From Clostridium facile (GTDB lineage: Bacteria > Bacillota > Clostridia > Oscillospirales > Ruminococcaceae): 64,000 bases of DNA. Made by a program: the position numbers and the translations under genes. Of this stretch, positions 15,195 through 24,959 are shown piece after piece; position 1 is the first letter of the stretch; every line of letters begins with the position of its first letter. A model generated the notes under the pieces. That model saw only the letters and a list, made by a program, of their open reading frames with translations. It had not been told where the DNA came from and made no database searches. The DNA lies in contig NZ_JACOQK010000001.1 of assembly GCF_014297275.1 (NCBI RefSeq), positions 992,001 to 1,056,000 of the forward strand, written 5' to 3'.

Positions 15195-17981
15195 TTATTC
15201 TACTACGCTTGCACAACGAGAGCACAAAGTAGGATGTTCTGGATGAGAACCAACGGTATCGCTGTACATCCAGCAGCGTTCACATTTCTCTCCAGTTGCT
15301 TTCACAACATCAATGGAAAGACCTTGTTCCTCAAAATTGAACTCGCCTGTTCCATCCTGGGAGATTTCCACGCCGGAAACAATAAAGATTGTTTGTAGGT
15401 CGTCCTTAAAGCCTTCCAGGAATTGGGCTGTTTCCTGGTTGCAATGAATGATGACATTTGCATCCAAGGAAGAACCGATGACTTTCGCGGCACGTTTTTC
15501 TTCCAATGCTTTTTTCGCACATTCACGGATTTCGTAGATTTTATTCCATTTTTCCATGAAAGAATCGGATACTGTGATGCCGATTGGTTCTGGCATTTGA
15601 TTGAACAGAACGGATTCGGTATTCTCAGAGGAAGTATGTGGCAGGCTCTGCCAGATTTCTTCTGAAGTAAATGCCAGGATTGGCGCAACCATTCTAGTCA
15701 ATGCGTCCAAAATCAGATACATGGTGGTTTGTGCGGCGCGGCGGTCAACGCCATCTGCTTTTTCACAGTACAAACGATCTTTGATAATATCCAGGTAGAA
15801 GTTGGACATATCAACAACGCAGAAGTTATGGATTGCATGGTATACAATATGGAAATCAAAGCTATTGTATGCTTCATCCACTTTTTTCATGAGAGCATCC
15901 AATTTTAACAATGCCCATTTATCTAATTCGTGCAGGTCATCCAGGGAAACCTGGTCGGTATCCGGATTGAACCCATTTAAGTTCCCTAAAATATATCTTG
16001 CGGTGTTACGGATTTTACGGTAACCTTCGGAGAGCTGTTTCAGGATTTCTGGAGAAATTCTAATATCCGCATGATAGTCGGAAGAAGCGACCCATAGACG
16101 AAGGATATCCGTACCGTATTGTTCGATAATCTTTTCTGGTGCAACACCGTTTTGCATGGATTTGGACATTTTACGCCCTTCACCATCCACTACCCAACCA
16201 TGAGTACATACGTTTTTATATGGTGCGGTACCTTTTGTCGCAACCGCTGTCAGTAAGGAGGATTGGAACCAACCACGATATTGGTCAGCCCCTTCCAGGT
16301 ACAAATCCGCTGGCCAGCGCAAGCCATTCTTTTCATCCACAACAGAAGCATGGGTACAACCACTATCAAACCAAACATCCATGATATCAGTTTCTTTGCG
16401 GAATTTTTTACCATGGCAATCAGGACATTCAAAATCCGCTGGCAAGAACTCAGATGGATCTTTCTCATACCAGGAGTTGGAGCCCTCTTTACGGAACATA
16501 TCCGCAATCGCTTGGATAGATTGATCATTGATAATCGCTTTGCCACAATCTTCACAGTAAACGATTGGGATTGGAACGCCCCATACCCGCTGACGAGAAA
16601 TACACCAGTCGCTGCGGTCACGTACCATGTTCTCAATACGTCCTTCACCCCAGCCAGGAATCCAGTTTACCTCTTTGATTGCCTTTACAGCATCCTCTTT
16701 AAAATCATCTACGGAGCAGAACCACTGTTCTGTCGCGCGGAACAGGATTGGGCTCTTACAACGCCAACAGTGAGGATATTGGTGGATAATCTTTTTAATA
16801 GCAAACAGGTTTCCGGTGGAATCCAGTTTTTTCGCGATTGCCTTATTGGCATCATCGGTTTTTAAGCCGGCAAATTCCCCAGCTTCTTCGGTTAAGATAC
16901 CGTCAGAATTCACTGGAACCACAATTGGAATTTCTTTATAGTTCCGGCAGACTTCAAAGTCTTCCACACCATGGCCAGGAGCGGTGTGTACGCATCCAGT
17001 ACCACTTTCCAGAGTAACGTGATCCCCTACAATTACCAAAGATTCACGATCGAGGAATGGGTGGGCAACTTTCATATATTCAAATTCAGAGCCAGCAAAG
17101 TTACCAACCATTTCATAATCGGTAATGCCAGCAGCTTCCATTGCGGATGGAGCCAGTTCCCGAGCCATTACATAGTATTCATCCCCGTTTTTCACCAGAG
17201 TATAATCATAATTTGGACCTAAACAGATAGCAACGTTGCCCGGTAATGTCCAGGTAGTAGTAGTCCAAATCACAAAATAAACTTTGGATTTATCAATCCC
17301 CTGTTTTTCAAAGAAGCCTTTATCCTCGGTCACATTGAATTTTACATAGATAGAATAACATGGATCCTCTGCATATTCAATTTCTGCTTCCGCCAAAGCG
17401 GTATTACATTCTGGGCACCAATAAACTGGTTTTAAGCCTTTATAGATAAAGTTTTTCTTTGCCATTTCGCCAAATACTTCGATTTGTTTGGCTTCAAATT
17501 CCGGTTTGAGGGTCAGGTATGGGTTTTCATAATCTCCCAATACACCCAAGCTTTTAAACTGTGCTTTTTGATTTTCCACATGTTCCAGGGCAAACTCCCC
17601 ACACATTTTTCTCAGTTCTACTGGAGTGATGGTGTTTTTATCCGCGCCAGCCGCTTTTAACGCTTTTAATTCAATCGGGAGACCGTGAGTATCCCAGCCT
17701 GGAATATAAGGAGCCTGATAACCACTCATATTTTTATGCTTTACAATAAAATCCTTTAAAATTTTATTTAACGCAGTACCCAGATGGATCGCACCATTGG
17801 CATATGGAGGGCCGTCATGCAACACGTACAACGGTTTGCCTTCATTTTTTTCAATCATCTTGTAGTACAATCTTTCCTGGTCAAATTTCTGGAACAAAGG
17901 CTGTTCCCTTTTTGGCAGGTTTCCACGCATGGGAAAATCCGTTTTTGGAAGATTTAAAGTCTTATTATAATCTTGTGCCAT
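15195..17981 (-). CDS. ileS: Isoleucyl-tRNA synthetase
   Basis: 928 residues. The HIGH box appears as PPYANGAIHLGTALNK, the KMSKS loop as GEGRKMSKSMQNG, and WDTHGLPIELKA follows the first half of the Rossmann fold. The editing domain CP1 lies between, and the C-terminal zinc ribbon has CERCWMYSDTVG and CSRCASVVE. It charges tRNA-Ile with ATP. No T-box leader is present: only about 40 bases separate it from divIVA. The divIVA-ileS order matches B. subtilis. Confidence 0.97.
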   Translation of the reverse strand: MAQDYNKTLNLPKTDFPMRGNLPKREQPLFQKFDQERLYYKMIEKNEGKPLYVLHDGPPYANGAIHLGTALNKILKDFIVKHKNMSGYQAPYIPGWDTHGLPIELKALKAAGADKNTITPVELRKMCGEFALEHVENQKAQFKSLGVLGDYENPYLTLKPEFEAKQIEVFGEMAKKNFIYKGLKPVYWCPECNTALAEAEIEYAEDPCYSIYVKFNVTEDKGFFEKQGIDKSKVYFVIWTTTTWTLPGNVAICLGPNYDYTLVKNGDEYYVMARELAPSAMEAAGITDYEMVGNFAGSEFEYMKVAHPFLDRESLVIVGDHVTLESGTGCVHTAPGHGVEDFEVCRNYKEIPIVVPVNSDGILTEEAGEFAGLKTDDANKAIAKKLDSTGNLFAIKKIIHQYPHCWRCKSPILFRATEQWFCSVDDFKEDAVKAIKEVNWIPGWGEGRIENMVRDRSDWCISRQRVWGVPIPIVYCEDCGKAIINDQSIQAIADMFRKEGSNSWYEKDPSEFLPADFECPDCHGKKFRKETDIMDVWFDSGCTHASVVDEKNGLRWPADLYLEGADQYRGWFQSSLLTAVATKGTAPYKNVCTHGWVVDGEGRKMSKSMQNGVAPEKIIEQYGTDILRLWVASSDYHADIRISPEILKQLSEGYRKIRNTARYILGNLNGFNPDTDQVSLDDLHELDKWALLKLDALMKKVDEAYNSFDFHIVYHAIHNFCVVDMSNFYLDIIKDRLYCEKADGVDRRAAQTTMYLILDALTRMVAPILAFTSEEIWQSLPHTSSENTESVLFNQMPEPIGITVSDSFMEKWNKIYEIRECAKKALEEKRAAKVIGSSLDANVIIHCNQETAQFLEGFKDDLQTIFIVSGVEISQDGTGEFNFEEQGLSIDVVKATGEKCERCWMYSDTVGSHPEHPTLCSRCASVVE

Positions 17982-18023
17982 CAGTTTGTTCTCTCCTTAA
18001 TATTGTTTCTGTCTTATCACAAT

Positions 18024-18893
18024 TTATTTTTGTTCGCCAAACTTCAAATCGCTAAACCTGGATTTAAAATCAGGGCGGTTGGCATTATTTGTAGCATTTG
18101 GCGAATTTTTTGTTTCAGTAATGGTAATCCGGAATGGAGAACCTTGTTCCTGCACCACTTTTTCGGATTCTACCGGTTTTGGGTCCGGTACAGGTTTCAC
18201 TTCTGCCGGCTGTTTTGCTACTGGAGGTTTTTCCAGTTTTTCCGCTGGAATATCCTGTGGCTTTGGCGCTTCAGGCATATCCTCCACAACTGGTTTGGAT
18301 GGTTCTGGTTTTGTATCTTTTACTTCCGGCAGTTTTGTAATCAAATCCAGATGGGCTTTGTAAATTCCCAATAAGTTAGATTTGAAAGCGGAAACCTCTT
18401 TTTGCATTTTTTTCAAGCGCAGCACTTCAGTTTCGGTGCGGGTTTTCGCATCGGAAACCAGGGAACCTGCTTTTTCCTGTGCATCTTTTAACATATTGGA
18501 ACTTTTTACGGTGGCTTCTGCCATCATTTTCTGGCTTTGCTCCTCCGCTTCCGCAATCATTTTATTACTTTTTGCGGTGGCGTCGGTAATCATTTTATCG
18601 CTTTTCTGTTCCGCTTCTTCCACCATAGCAGCCGCTTTTATTTTGGCATCATGTACTACGGTGCTGCTCAGTTTTTGCGCGCTGACAATAATTTCTTTTA
18701 CACTCTCTTCGTCTTCCTGATAACGTTCAATCTGGGCATGTAGCTTTTTAATTTCCTCTTTGAGTTCTTTATTTTCATTTTCCATTGTTTCCCAAGCATC
18801 TGCCGCTTTGGACAAACAAGCTTCTACCTCGTCCGGTTTAAATCCAAACGCGCCTTTATCAAACGTTTGCCGTCTTAATTCATTGGCGTTCAA
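18024..18893 (-). CDS. divIVA: DivIVA-family cell division/polarity protein
   Basis: 289 residues from a TTG at 18893 with GAGGGGGA upstream. The N-terminal membrane-binding motif LRRQTFDKGAFGFKPDEVE (about 6-24) is characteristic of DivIVA. A long coiled coil follows (about 30-180), with an 11-residue-type periodicity in the repeated AEEQSQKMMAEA / AEQKSDKMITDA segments, then a proline-rich, low-complexity tail (PEPSKPVVEDMPEAPKPQ). It is expected to localise at negatively curved membrane, at division sites and poles. It lies in the order sepF-ylmH-divIVA-ileS. Confidence 0.92.
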   Translation of the reverse strand: MNANELRRQTFDKGAFGFKPDEVEACLSKAADAWETMENENKELKEEIKKLHAQIERYQEDEESVKEIIVSAQKLSSTVVHDAKIKAAAMVEEAEQKSDKMITDATAKSNKMIAEAEEQSQKMMAEATVKSSNMLKDAQEKAGSLVSDAKTRTETEVLRLKKMQKEVSAFKSNLLGIYKAHLDLITKLPEVKDTKPEPSKPVVEDMPEAPKPQDIPAEKLEKPPVAKQPAEVKPVPDPKPVESEKVVQEQGSPFRITITETKNSPNATNNANRPDFKSRFSDLKFGEQK

Positions 18894-18906
18894 AACAAAT
18901 CCCCCT

Positions 18907-19665
18907 CTACGTATATTGGTTTATGGTAATATGAAACCTTCCTTTTTTTGTCTGGCTGATTTCATCTGTAATACAAAACTTGCCCACACCACGGATGGTA
19001 AGGATATCCGCAGGCTTTAATGCAACATGGTTGGATTGCGCTACCAGATAGTTGACCATAACCATGCCGGATTGAATCAAAGATACCGCTTTTTCACGGG
19101 ATACCCTAGCCGCCAAAGCGACTACAGCATCCAACCGCATGGAAGACACTGTACCCGCCCGTTCCTGAAAAGATTCCACCAGTTCCATCTGAGATAAATC
19201 CTCCTGGCTAACCGATACGCCAACCCTGCCTACTTTGCACAGTTCCTGTAAAATAACAGGGGCGATGCTATCCCGGACAAAGAGGGAACATTCCCCTGGC
19301 TGAAGAATCATATCTCCTACCGCTTCCCTTTTTATATTCAATCCCATAATGGAGCCTAAAAAGTCCCGATGGCTCAGTTCATAATGGGAAGGGTGTTGGA
19401 TTTTCAGGGAAACAATTGGAAAATCCTCACGGTCAGGCTGCATATAATCCGGAAACGCCCCCAACATCAACCGACGGTTATTTTTACAACCACCGTAAAA
19501 CAGATAATTCGCATAATGGCGTTTTTGAATATATGCCTGCGCAAAATACACCTGGCTTTCGTTGAGAAAAGAGGTGTACTTTGGGTAATTTTTCTCCCGG
19601 GCAATGGTGAAAATATCCTCCACCTTCGCTTCCAGTAGTGCTTTTTCCTGGTTCGCTTCTGTCAT
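18907..19665 (-). CDS. ylmH: YlmH-family S4-domain RNA-binding protein
   Basis: 252 residues. The N-terminal half contains the YlmH domain (YTSFLNESQVYFAQ, YFxxG-type YLFYGGCKNNRRLMLG), and the C-terminal S4 domain is around 178-245 (RLDAVVALAARVSREKAV, LKPADILTIRGVGKF). Family members rescue ribosomes with peptidyl-tRNA after splitting (RqcP is a relative), and YlmH itself sits in the division cluster. The start is one base past the sepF stop. Confidence 0.9.
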   Translation of the reverse strand: MTEANQEKALLEAKVEDIFTIAREKNYPKYTSFLNESQVYFAQAYIQKRHYANYLFYGGCKNNRRLMLGAFPDYMQPDREDFPIVSLKIQHPSHYELSHRDFLGSIMGLNIKREAVGDMILQPGECSLFVRDSIAPVILQELCKVGRVGVSVSQEDLSQMELVESFQERAGTVSSMRLDAVVALAARVSREKAVSLIQSGMVMVNYLVAQSNHVALKPADILTIRGVGKFCITDEISQTKKGRFHITINQYT

Positions 19666-19666
19666 A

Positions 19667-20110
19667 TTAGAAAAATACGCCGTTATTTTCCAGTTCGTCC
19701 AGCAGGTCGCCCATTACATCCACATTATACGGAGTGATAATAAAGGTACTGTTTGCTACCCGTTTAATCTGACCGTTGTTGGCATAGGCAACGCCGCTTA
19801 AAAAGTCGATCAAACGCCGGGCAATCTCCTTGCTAGCGGATTCCAGGTTTAACACAACGGTGCGCTTCGCATTGAGGTGGTCCGCAATAGAACTTGCATC
19901 CTCAAAGCGTTCTGGCTTTACCAGAACTACTTTTAATTGCGCAGTTGCGTTGATGTTCATTACTTTATTTTTACTATTGTCTCTATCTGATCTGTGGTCG
20001 TTTTCTTCTTTGGCAGAAAACACTTCACGGTTGTCATCATATTCTTCGTACTCTTCGTAATCCTCGTCCTCTACGCCTACCATACCTTTTAGTTTGTCCA
20101 TAAAACTCAT
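19667..20110 (-). CDS. sepF: Cell division protein SepF
   Basis: 147 residues. An N-terminal amphipathic segment (MSFMDKLKGMVGV) for membrane binding, an acidic linker (DEDYEEYEEYDD), then the SepF core with LVKPERFEDASSIADHL, LNLESASKEIARRLIDFLSG and a C-terminal TFIITPYNVDVMGD. SepF forms rings that tether FtsZ to the membrane and bundle its filaments. Overlaps the YggS gene by four bases. Confidence 0.95.
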   Translation of the reverse strand: MSFMDKLKGMVGVEDEDYEEYEEYDDNREVFSAKEENDHRSDRDNSKNKVMNINATAQLKVVLVKPERFEDASSIADHLNAKRTVVLNLESASKEIARRLIDFLSGVAYANNGQIKRVANSTFIITPYNVDVMGDLLDELENNGVFF

Positions 20111-20841
20111 TTTTGAAATCCTCCTATTTGATAACTTCTAGCGCCAAACATTGCAGAACCAACCCGCACAATATTTGCGCCGTATTGGATTGCCAACATA
20201 TAATCAGCACTCATTCCCATGGATAAAAAGTTCATAAATATATTATCTCTGTTTTGTGCTTTGATGTCAATATATAACCGCTGCATTTTTGCAAAATATT
20301 TCTCACTTTCTTGCGCTGGCGGGATTGCCATCAGCCCTTGTACCGAAATATTCCCTAAACTGGAAAGTCCATCCAGCAAAGGTTCTAGTAAATTAGGATC
20401 AACACCGCTTTTGGTTTCCTGCCTGCCGATATTCACCTCTACCAATACGGGCATGATCAACTGGTGTTTTTTTGCCTGCTTGTCAATCTCCTTGGCAAGT
20501 TCCAAAGAATCCACCGAGTGTATCATGGAAACCTTATCAATAATATATTTTACTTTGTTGCGCTGTAAATGACCGATAAAGTGGATATGATCCGCTTTCA
20601 ACTGGTAAGCATCGTATTTTTCCATCAACTCTTGAGCACGGTTTTCCCCTAACAGGGTAACCCCTTCCTGAATAGCAACGTTAACATACTCAGGCGGGAC
20701 GGTTTTAGTCACTGCCATCAGCTGGATATCCTGTGGAGAGCGCTCAGCCTTTTGTGCCGCCTGTGCAATATTGGCTTTTATCCGCGTCACATTGGCACGA
20801 ATCTGCTCCACCCGTTGACTATCGAATTGGTTTTCCATCAT
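20107..20841 (-). CDS. YggS/YlmE-family PLP-binding protein
   Basis: 244 residues from ATG-ATG at 20841, which has GGAAGGATC upstream; a longer frame to 21003 lies inside the neighbouring gene. The PLP lysine is in LMAVTKTVPPEYV, followed by LGENRAQELMEKY, HFIGHLQRNKVKYI, VEVNIGRQETKSGV and FLSMGMSADYMLAIQYG, all typical of the PLPBP family, which acts in vitamin B6 homeostasis. In Bacillota it precedes sepF (ylmE-sepF). It overlaps the HlyD-like gene by 23 bases. Confidence 0.94.
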   Translation of the reverse strand: MMENQFDSQRVEQIRANVTRIKANIAQAAQKAERSPQDIQLMAVTKTVPPEYVNVAIQEGVTLLGENRAQELMEKYDAYQLKADHIHFIGHLQRNKVKYIIDKVSMIHSVDSLELAKEIDKQAKKHQLIMPVLVEVNIGRQETKSGVDPNLLEPLLDGLSSLGNISVQGLMAIPPAQESEKYFAKMQRLYIDIKAQNRDNIFMNFLSMGMSADYMLAIQYGANIVRVGSAMFGARSYQIGGFQK

Positions 20842-22057
20842 AAAGATCCTTCCCTTGTACAATAATGGTATCGTATAATTGCAAATACTCCTGCTCTGTG
20901 GAATGATGCGCGCACAAAATGTATTCTTCATTTTCATAAAGAATCTCCACTTTTTTAAAGTTGAGGTTGGCGCCATGCTTAATATAAACCCCTGGTGTAC
21001 CATCCTCGGACGTATGCAAAGCGGTCTTTGGGATTTTTAAACCGGTATGGCTATTAAAAATAACTTCTGCCTTGTTTTGACGGATGGAAATCAGATTTCC
21101 GGTAATCTGGGTAATGCTGAACACCACCAGGCTTTCGTGTTGTTGTGGATTTTTATCAATGCGGTAGATTTCCGCTTCAATAGCGGCGTCTACATCTTCA
21201 AACCGCAGTGTACAGGCCTGCCCTTGTTTTACCTGATCCAATTTAGCGGTGGGCACTAGAGCAACATAGCGCAAGTCTGGTTTTGTCATCACTTTGCCAA
21301 TAATGTTGGTTTGCTGTTCCGCAGATGGATCTGGCTCCTTATATTGCTCCAAAAGTTGTTTTAACTCGTTAGCTGTAACGGTATCAGAATAAGCGTGGGT
21401 CAACTGTTCCTCATAGCCATCCAACTTGTCCTCAAAATAGCCAGCCTGGGAGGCGTTAACTGCTTGGGGTTGGGAGGTGATTGAGGACTCCAACTCAGAT
21501 TTTTGTTGATTGAGGGTTTGAATCTGACCGTTAAAATCAGTGACTTTTTGCGTTACAATCTGCCGTTTGTTCAACATAAAAGTTAGATCATTCCGATAAG
21601 AAGCATAATCCGAACCCCCGCCCTGTTCCAGCTGCTGGATAAACTCCACATAGGTGTTGGTCAATTGTTGGTTCACCACTGAAATGTTAGCTTCCTGTTT
21701 TACCCCTTCGCTTTGCGCTTCTTCCAATTGTTCAATCTGGGCTGTCAGTTGTTCGATCTGCGCAGTTGCTGCTACGTCTGCTTCATTCTGATAGAGCATG
21801 GCAACATTGGCGCCTTTTGCGATTTTATCCCCATTTTGGTACAGGTATTTTACAACCCCTTCTCCTTCTGGGCGCTGGATAATCGTTTCGTCCTTAAAAA
21901 CAAGCCCTTCGGTTTGGACGCTGTCATTTAAGGTATAATCATATACAATCTCGGTCTGGTAGGGATCGGACAACCGCAAATACACCTGATACCCCAGGTT
22001 GATCAAAATACAGAAGGATAACAAAACCGTAATAATGCGGATTACATTGGTTCTCAT
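20819..22057 (-). CDS. HlyD-like membrane-fusion protein
   Basis: 412 residues. One N-terminal membrane anchor (about 5-27), a barrel-sandwich half-motif (VVKYLYQNGDKIAKGANVA, biotinyl-lipoyl-like) near 65-90, a coiled-coil hairpin (about 95-230), then the second half and a beta-barrel region ending VQGKDLYDGKPIR. This is the HlyD/periplasmic-adaptor fold; no transporter partner is encoded nearby. In many Clostridia such a gene sits right before yggS-sepF, hinting at an envelope or division role, but the function is unknown. Confidence 0.82.
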   Translation of the reverse strand: MRTNVIRIITVLLSFCILINLGYQVYLRLSDPYQTEIVYDYTLNDSVQTEGLVFKDETIIQRPEGEGVVKYLYQNGDKIAKGANVAMLYQNEADVAATAQIEQLTAQIEQLEEAQSEGVKQEANISVVNQQLTNTYVEFIQQLEQGGGSDYASYRNDLTFMLNKRQIVTQKVTDFNGQIQTLNQQKSELESSITSQPQAVNASQAGYFEDKLDGYEEQLTHAYSDTVTANELKQLLEQYKEPDPSAEQQTNIIGKVMTKPDLRYVALVPTAKLDQVKQGQACTLRFEDVDAAIEAEIYRIDKNPQQHESLVVFSITQITGNLISIRQNKAEVIFNSHTGLKIPKTALHTSEDGTPGVYIKHGANLNFKKVEILYENEEYILCAHHSTEQEYLQLYDTIIVQGKDLYDGKPIR

Positions 22058-22100
22058 TTTTTTGTTATCCCCCTCCGTTTAATTGATTGTTTTAATTTTA

Positions 22101-23051
22101 TCACAAATACAAGGATTTTTCTATGATTTCAAAGCTTTGTTCATAAATTGTTTGGATAGTTTCCACAGAATCGGGGAAAATCCAATGAATATTGGGATTT
22201 CTGCGGAACCATGTCAGTTGGCGTTTGGCATAGCGGCGGGTTTGCTGCTTGATGGTTTCCAGCGCCTGTTCCAGGCTTTCCTCACCGGAAAAATAACGGC
22301 TCAGCTCTTTGTAGCCAATGGCCTGGTAAGCAGTTTTCAGCCCCGGCGTATCGTAAACAGCCTTTGCTTCCTGCAGCAGTCCTTGTTCCATCATCAAATC
22401 TACCCGCAGGTTAATCCTGTCATACAAATGCTGGCGGTCCTGGTAGTTCAGCCCAATGTAACACGGATGAAAACGGGAAGGGTGTAGTCTGCTGTTTTGC
22501 AGGTGTTGGGTCATAGGAACACCAGTGGTATGGTAAATCTCCAGTCCACGGATAATCCGGTTGCAGTTGTTGGGATGGAGGGTTTTCGCATATTCTGGGT
22601 CAATCTGTTCCAATTGGCGCAGCAGATATTCCCCGCCCTGTTCTTCCGCCAGCTGTTGCAGTTGTTTTCGATACTGCTGGTCGGTTTCCGTTTCGGTAAA
22701 GGTGATATTTTCCACCAGAGAATCCACATACAGTCCGGTTCCCCCCACCAAGACGGGCTGGTTCCCACGGGCAAGGATACCATCAATCGCCTGGTTTGCC
22801 AACTGTACATAATCGGACACGCTGAATGGCTGGCGAGGGTCAAGGAAATCCATCAGATGATGGGGAATCCCCTGCTGTTCCTCTTTGGTGGGCTTTGCGG
22901 TGGCGATATCCATTCCTTTGTAAATCTGCATGGAATCCGCCGAAACGATTTCCCCTTGGAATCGCTTGGCGATTTGGATGCTTAAATCGGTTTTTCCGGA
23001 CGCAGTAGGCCCTACTACAACGATTAACGGAATTTTATTATGTTCTTCCAA
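22101..23051 (-). CDS. miaA: tRNA dimethylallyltransferase
   Basis: 316 residues from a TTG at 23051 (LEEHNKIPLIVVVGPTASG); a longer frame to 23225 lies entirely inside mutL, and this TTG gives the usual MiaA length. P-loop GPTASGKTDLS, SADSMQIYKGMDIATAKP, HHLMDFLDP, GGTGLYVDSLV and KRQLTWFRRNPNIHW are all diagnostic. It adds an isopentenyl group to A37 of tRNAs, the substrate for MiaB, also encoded in this run. Overlaps mutL by 14 bases. Confidence 0.95.
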   Translation of the reverse strand: MEEHNKIPLIVVVGPTASGKTDLSIQIAKRFQGEIVSADSMQIYKGMDIATAKPTKEEQQGIPHHLMDFLDPRQPFSVSDYVQLANQAIDGILARGNQPVLVGGTGLYVDSLVENITFTETETDQQYRKQLQQLAEEQGGEYLLRQLEQIDPEYAKTLHPNNCNRIIRGLEIYHTTGVPMTQHLQNSRLHPSRFHPCYIGLNYQDRQHLYDRINLRVDLMMEQGLLQEAKAVYDTPGLKTAYQAIGYKELSRYFSGEESLEQALETIKQQTRRYAKRQLTWFRRNPNIHWIFPDSVETIQTIYEQSFEIIEKSLYL

Positions 23052-24942
23052 ACTGTTTTTCAAACCTTTCTTTTGTAAACGTAAGGATGACTGGCCTGCC
23101 ATGAGGGCAATACCGAATCGATTCATCCGTCCACACCCGTTGCAACAACTGATAGAGTTCTTCCGGGGTGTTGTGATCATTGGCTTTGATGGCTGCTTTG
23201 CATGCCATAGAATGATACAAATCATCCAGCACCTTTGGTGTAATATCCTTTTTATTCTGGCAGATGTTGTTGATTAAATCTTCAAACACCTCTTGACAGT
23301 TGTGCTGATCCAACACCAAAGGAATTTCCCGGATTAAAATAGATCTATCCCCAAAATTTTCTGCCAAAAATCCCATGTGCTGAATTTGTTCCAGGTGGTC
23401 CAACACACAGCCGTATTCTTCTCTGGACAGGGTCAAACGGATGGGAGAAAGCAACAGCTGCCGTTCCATGGGATGGTCGTTCTGAGCCTTTAGCTCCTCG
23501 TATAAAATGCGTTCATGGGCGGCGTGTTTATCCACCGCCACAAACATGCCATCAATTTCCGCCAGAATATAAGTCTGGAACAGTTCCCCAATCAGGCGGA
23601 TTTCCGGCGGTTGTTGGGATTCCATCACCACGGTTTCCTGCTGTTGGAGAAGTGGCTCTGGTGTTGGAACAGATTCCGGTTTTGGCTCCTCTGGTAAAGG
23701 TTCTTCCAAAATAATCCTGTCCTCTAAGCGGGAAACTGGTTGTTGTTCTGGCTGTTTTTTTTGGAAGGAACTCCGGCTTAAAAACTGGTAGTTCTCTTGG
23801 TTAATGGACGGTTCTGGTTCAGAATGGTAATCGGGCTTACTTTGCTGGAATGTTGCCTTTTTCGGAAGTGTGGTCTGTTCTTGCTGCCGTGGATGGAATA
23901 CCACCCGCTCAATATGTGGCTTTACCTGTGGCTGCTCCGGTTGCTGCGTCAACTGGTTATCCTTAGCGATTGCCTGTTTTACCGCAAAATACACCGCTTC
24001 AAATACCGCCTGTTCGTCCGAAAAACGTACCTCGATTTTCGCTGGATGCACATTGACATCCACACTATCTAATGGGAGGGAAAGCTCCAACACGCAGGCA
24101 GGGAATTTCCCCACCATGATACTGCCTTTATAGGCCTCTTCTAGAGCGGCAATACAAGTTTTGGATTTAACGTAGCGCCCGTTGATGAAAAAATGCTGCA
24201 TACTCCGATTGGAGCGGGTCTGGGTAGGGATGCTAGTAAATCCGGTTACCTTCACCTTATGATTACTGTCCACCTTCATCAAAGAGGTAGCAAATTCCCT
24301 ACCAAACACAGCGTAAATCACTGCGAATAAATCCCCATTTCCAGGGGTATGTAGCACCTGTTTCCCCTCCCTTAGCATCTGGAACGAAACCTCCGGATGG
24401 CTCAAGGCGATTTTATCCACAATGGACTGGATGGAATTTGCCTCGGTTACATCTTTTTTCAGGAACTTCAAACGAGCAGGCACATTGTAGAACACATCTC
24501 GCACCAGAATGGTAGTTCCTGCTGAACAGCCGTAGGGTTCCAACGAAACTTCTTCCCCACCCTGGATCAGATAGCGGGTTCCATATTCCTGTTCCGCCGG
24601 TTTGGTCAACAGTTCCACCTTAGCCACAGCACAAATAGAGGCTAGTGCCTCCCCACGGAACCCCAGGGTTCCGATGCGATCTAAATCATCCTGATCAGAA
24701 ATTTTGCTAGTAGCGTGGCGCAAAAATGCCTTCGGTACATCCTCGGCGGCGATGCCGCAGCCATTATCCGTCACACGGATGAGGGATTTACCGCCTCGCC
24801 GGATTTCAATGGTAACATTGGTTGCCCCTGAGTCCACGGCGTTTTCCAGTAATTCCTTTACAATCGAAGCAGGACGCTCAATTACCTCGCCGGCGGCAAT
24901 CAGTTCGGATACATTTTTGTCTAACAGGTTGATTTTTGGCAC
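23038..24942 (-). CDS. mutL: DNA mismatch repair protein MutL (endonuclease type)
   Basis: 634 residues from a GTG at 24942 with GGAGGTG ahead. GHKL ATPase motifs: LLENAVDSGATN, RVTDNGCGI, TLGFRGEALASI. The central linker (340-430) is Gln/Pro-rich. The C-terminal domain carries DKHAAHERILYEE, the DQHA(x)2E(x)4E-type endonuclease motif with Lys in place of Gln, and CPHGRP near the end, so this is a nicking MutL as in organisms without MutH. It acts after MutS, encoded 17 bases upstream. Confidence 0.95.
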   Translation of the reverse strand: MPKINLLDKNVSELIAAGEVIERPASIVKELLENAVDSGATNVTIEIRRGGKSLIRVTDNGCGIAAEDVPKAFLRHATSKISDQDDLDRIGTLGFRGEALASICAVAKVELLTKPAEQEYGTRYLIQGGEEVSLEPYGCSAGTTILVRDVFYNVPARLKFLKKDVTEANSIQSIVDKIALSHPEVSFQMLREGKQVLHTPGNGDLFAVIYAVFGREFATSLMKVDSNHKVKVTGFTSIPTQTRSNRSMQHFFINGRYVKSKTCIAALEEAYKGSIMVGKFPACVLELSLPLDSVDVNVHPAKIEVRFSDEQAVFEAVYFAVKQAIAKDNQLTQQPEQPQVKPHIERVVFHPRQQEQTTLPKKATFQQSKPDYHSEPEPSINQENYQFLSRSSFQKKQPEQQPVSRLEDRIILEEPLPEEPKPESVPTPEPLLQQQETVVMESQQPPEIRLIGELFQTYILAEIDGMFVAVDKHAAHERILYEELKAQNDHPMERQLLLSPIRLTLSREEYGCVLDHLEQIQHMGFLAENFGDRSILIREIPLVLDQHNCQEVFEDLINNICQNKKDITPKVLDDLYHSMACKAAIKANDHNTPEELYQLLQRVWTDESIRYCPHGRPVILTFTKERFEKQFGRT

Positions 24943-24959
24943 AAGGGCACCTCCGTTCC

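Noticed and set aside
17982..18023. T-box riboswitch before ileS
   Set aside because: Only about 40 bases separate divIVA and ileS, far too short for a T-box; none of its conserved sequence is present.
22101..23225. Extended 374-residue form of MiaA
   Set aside because: The extra part lies wholly inside mutL and lacks a ribosome site; the TTG at 23051 gives the usual length.
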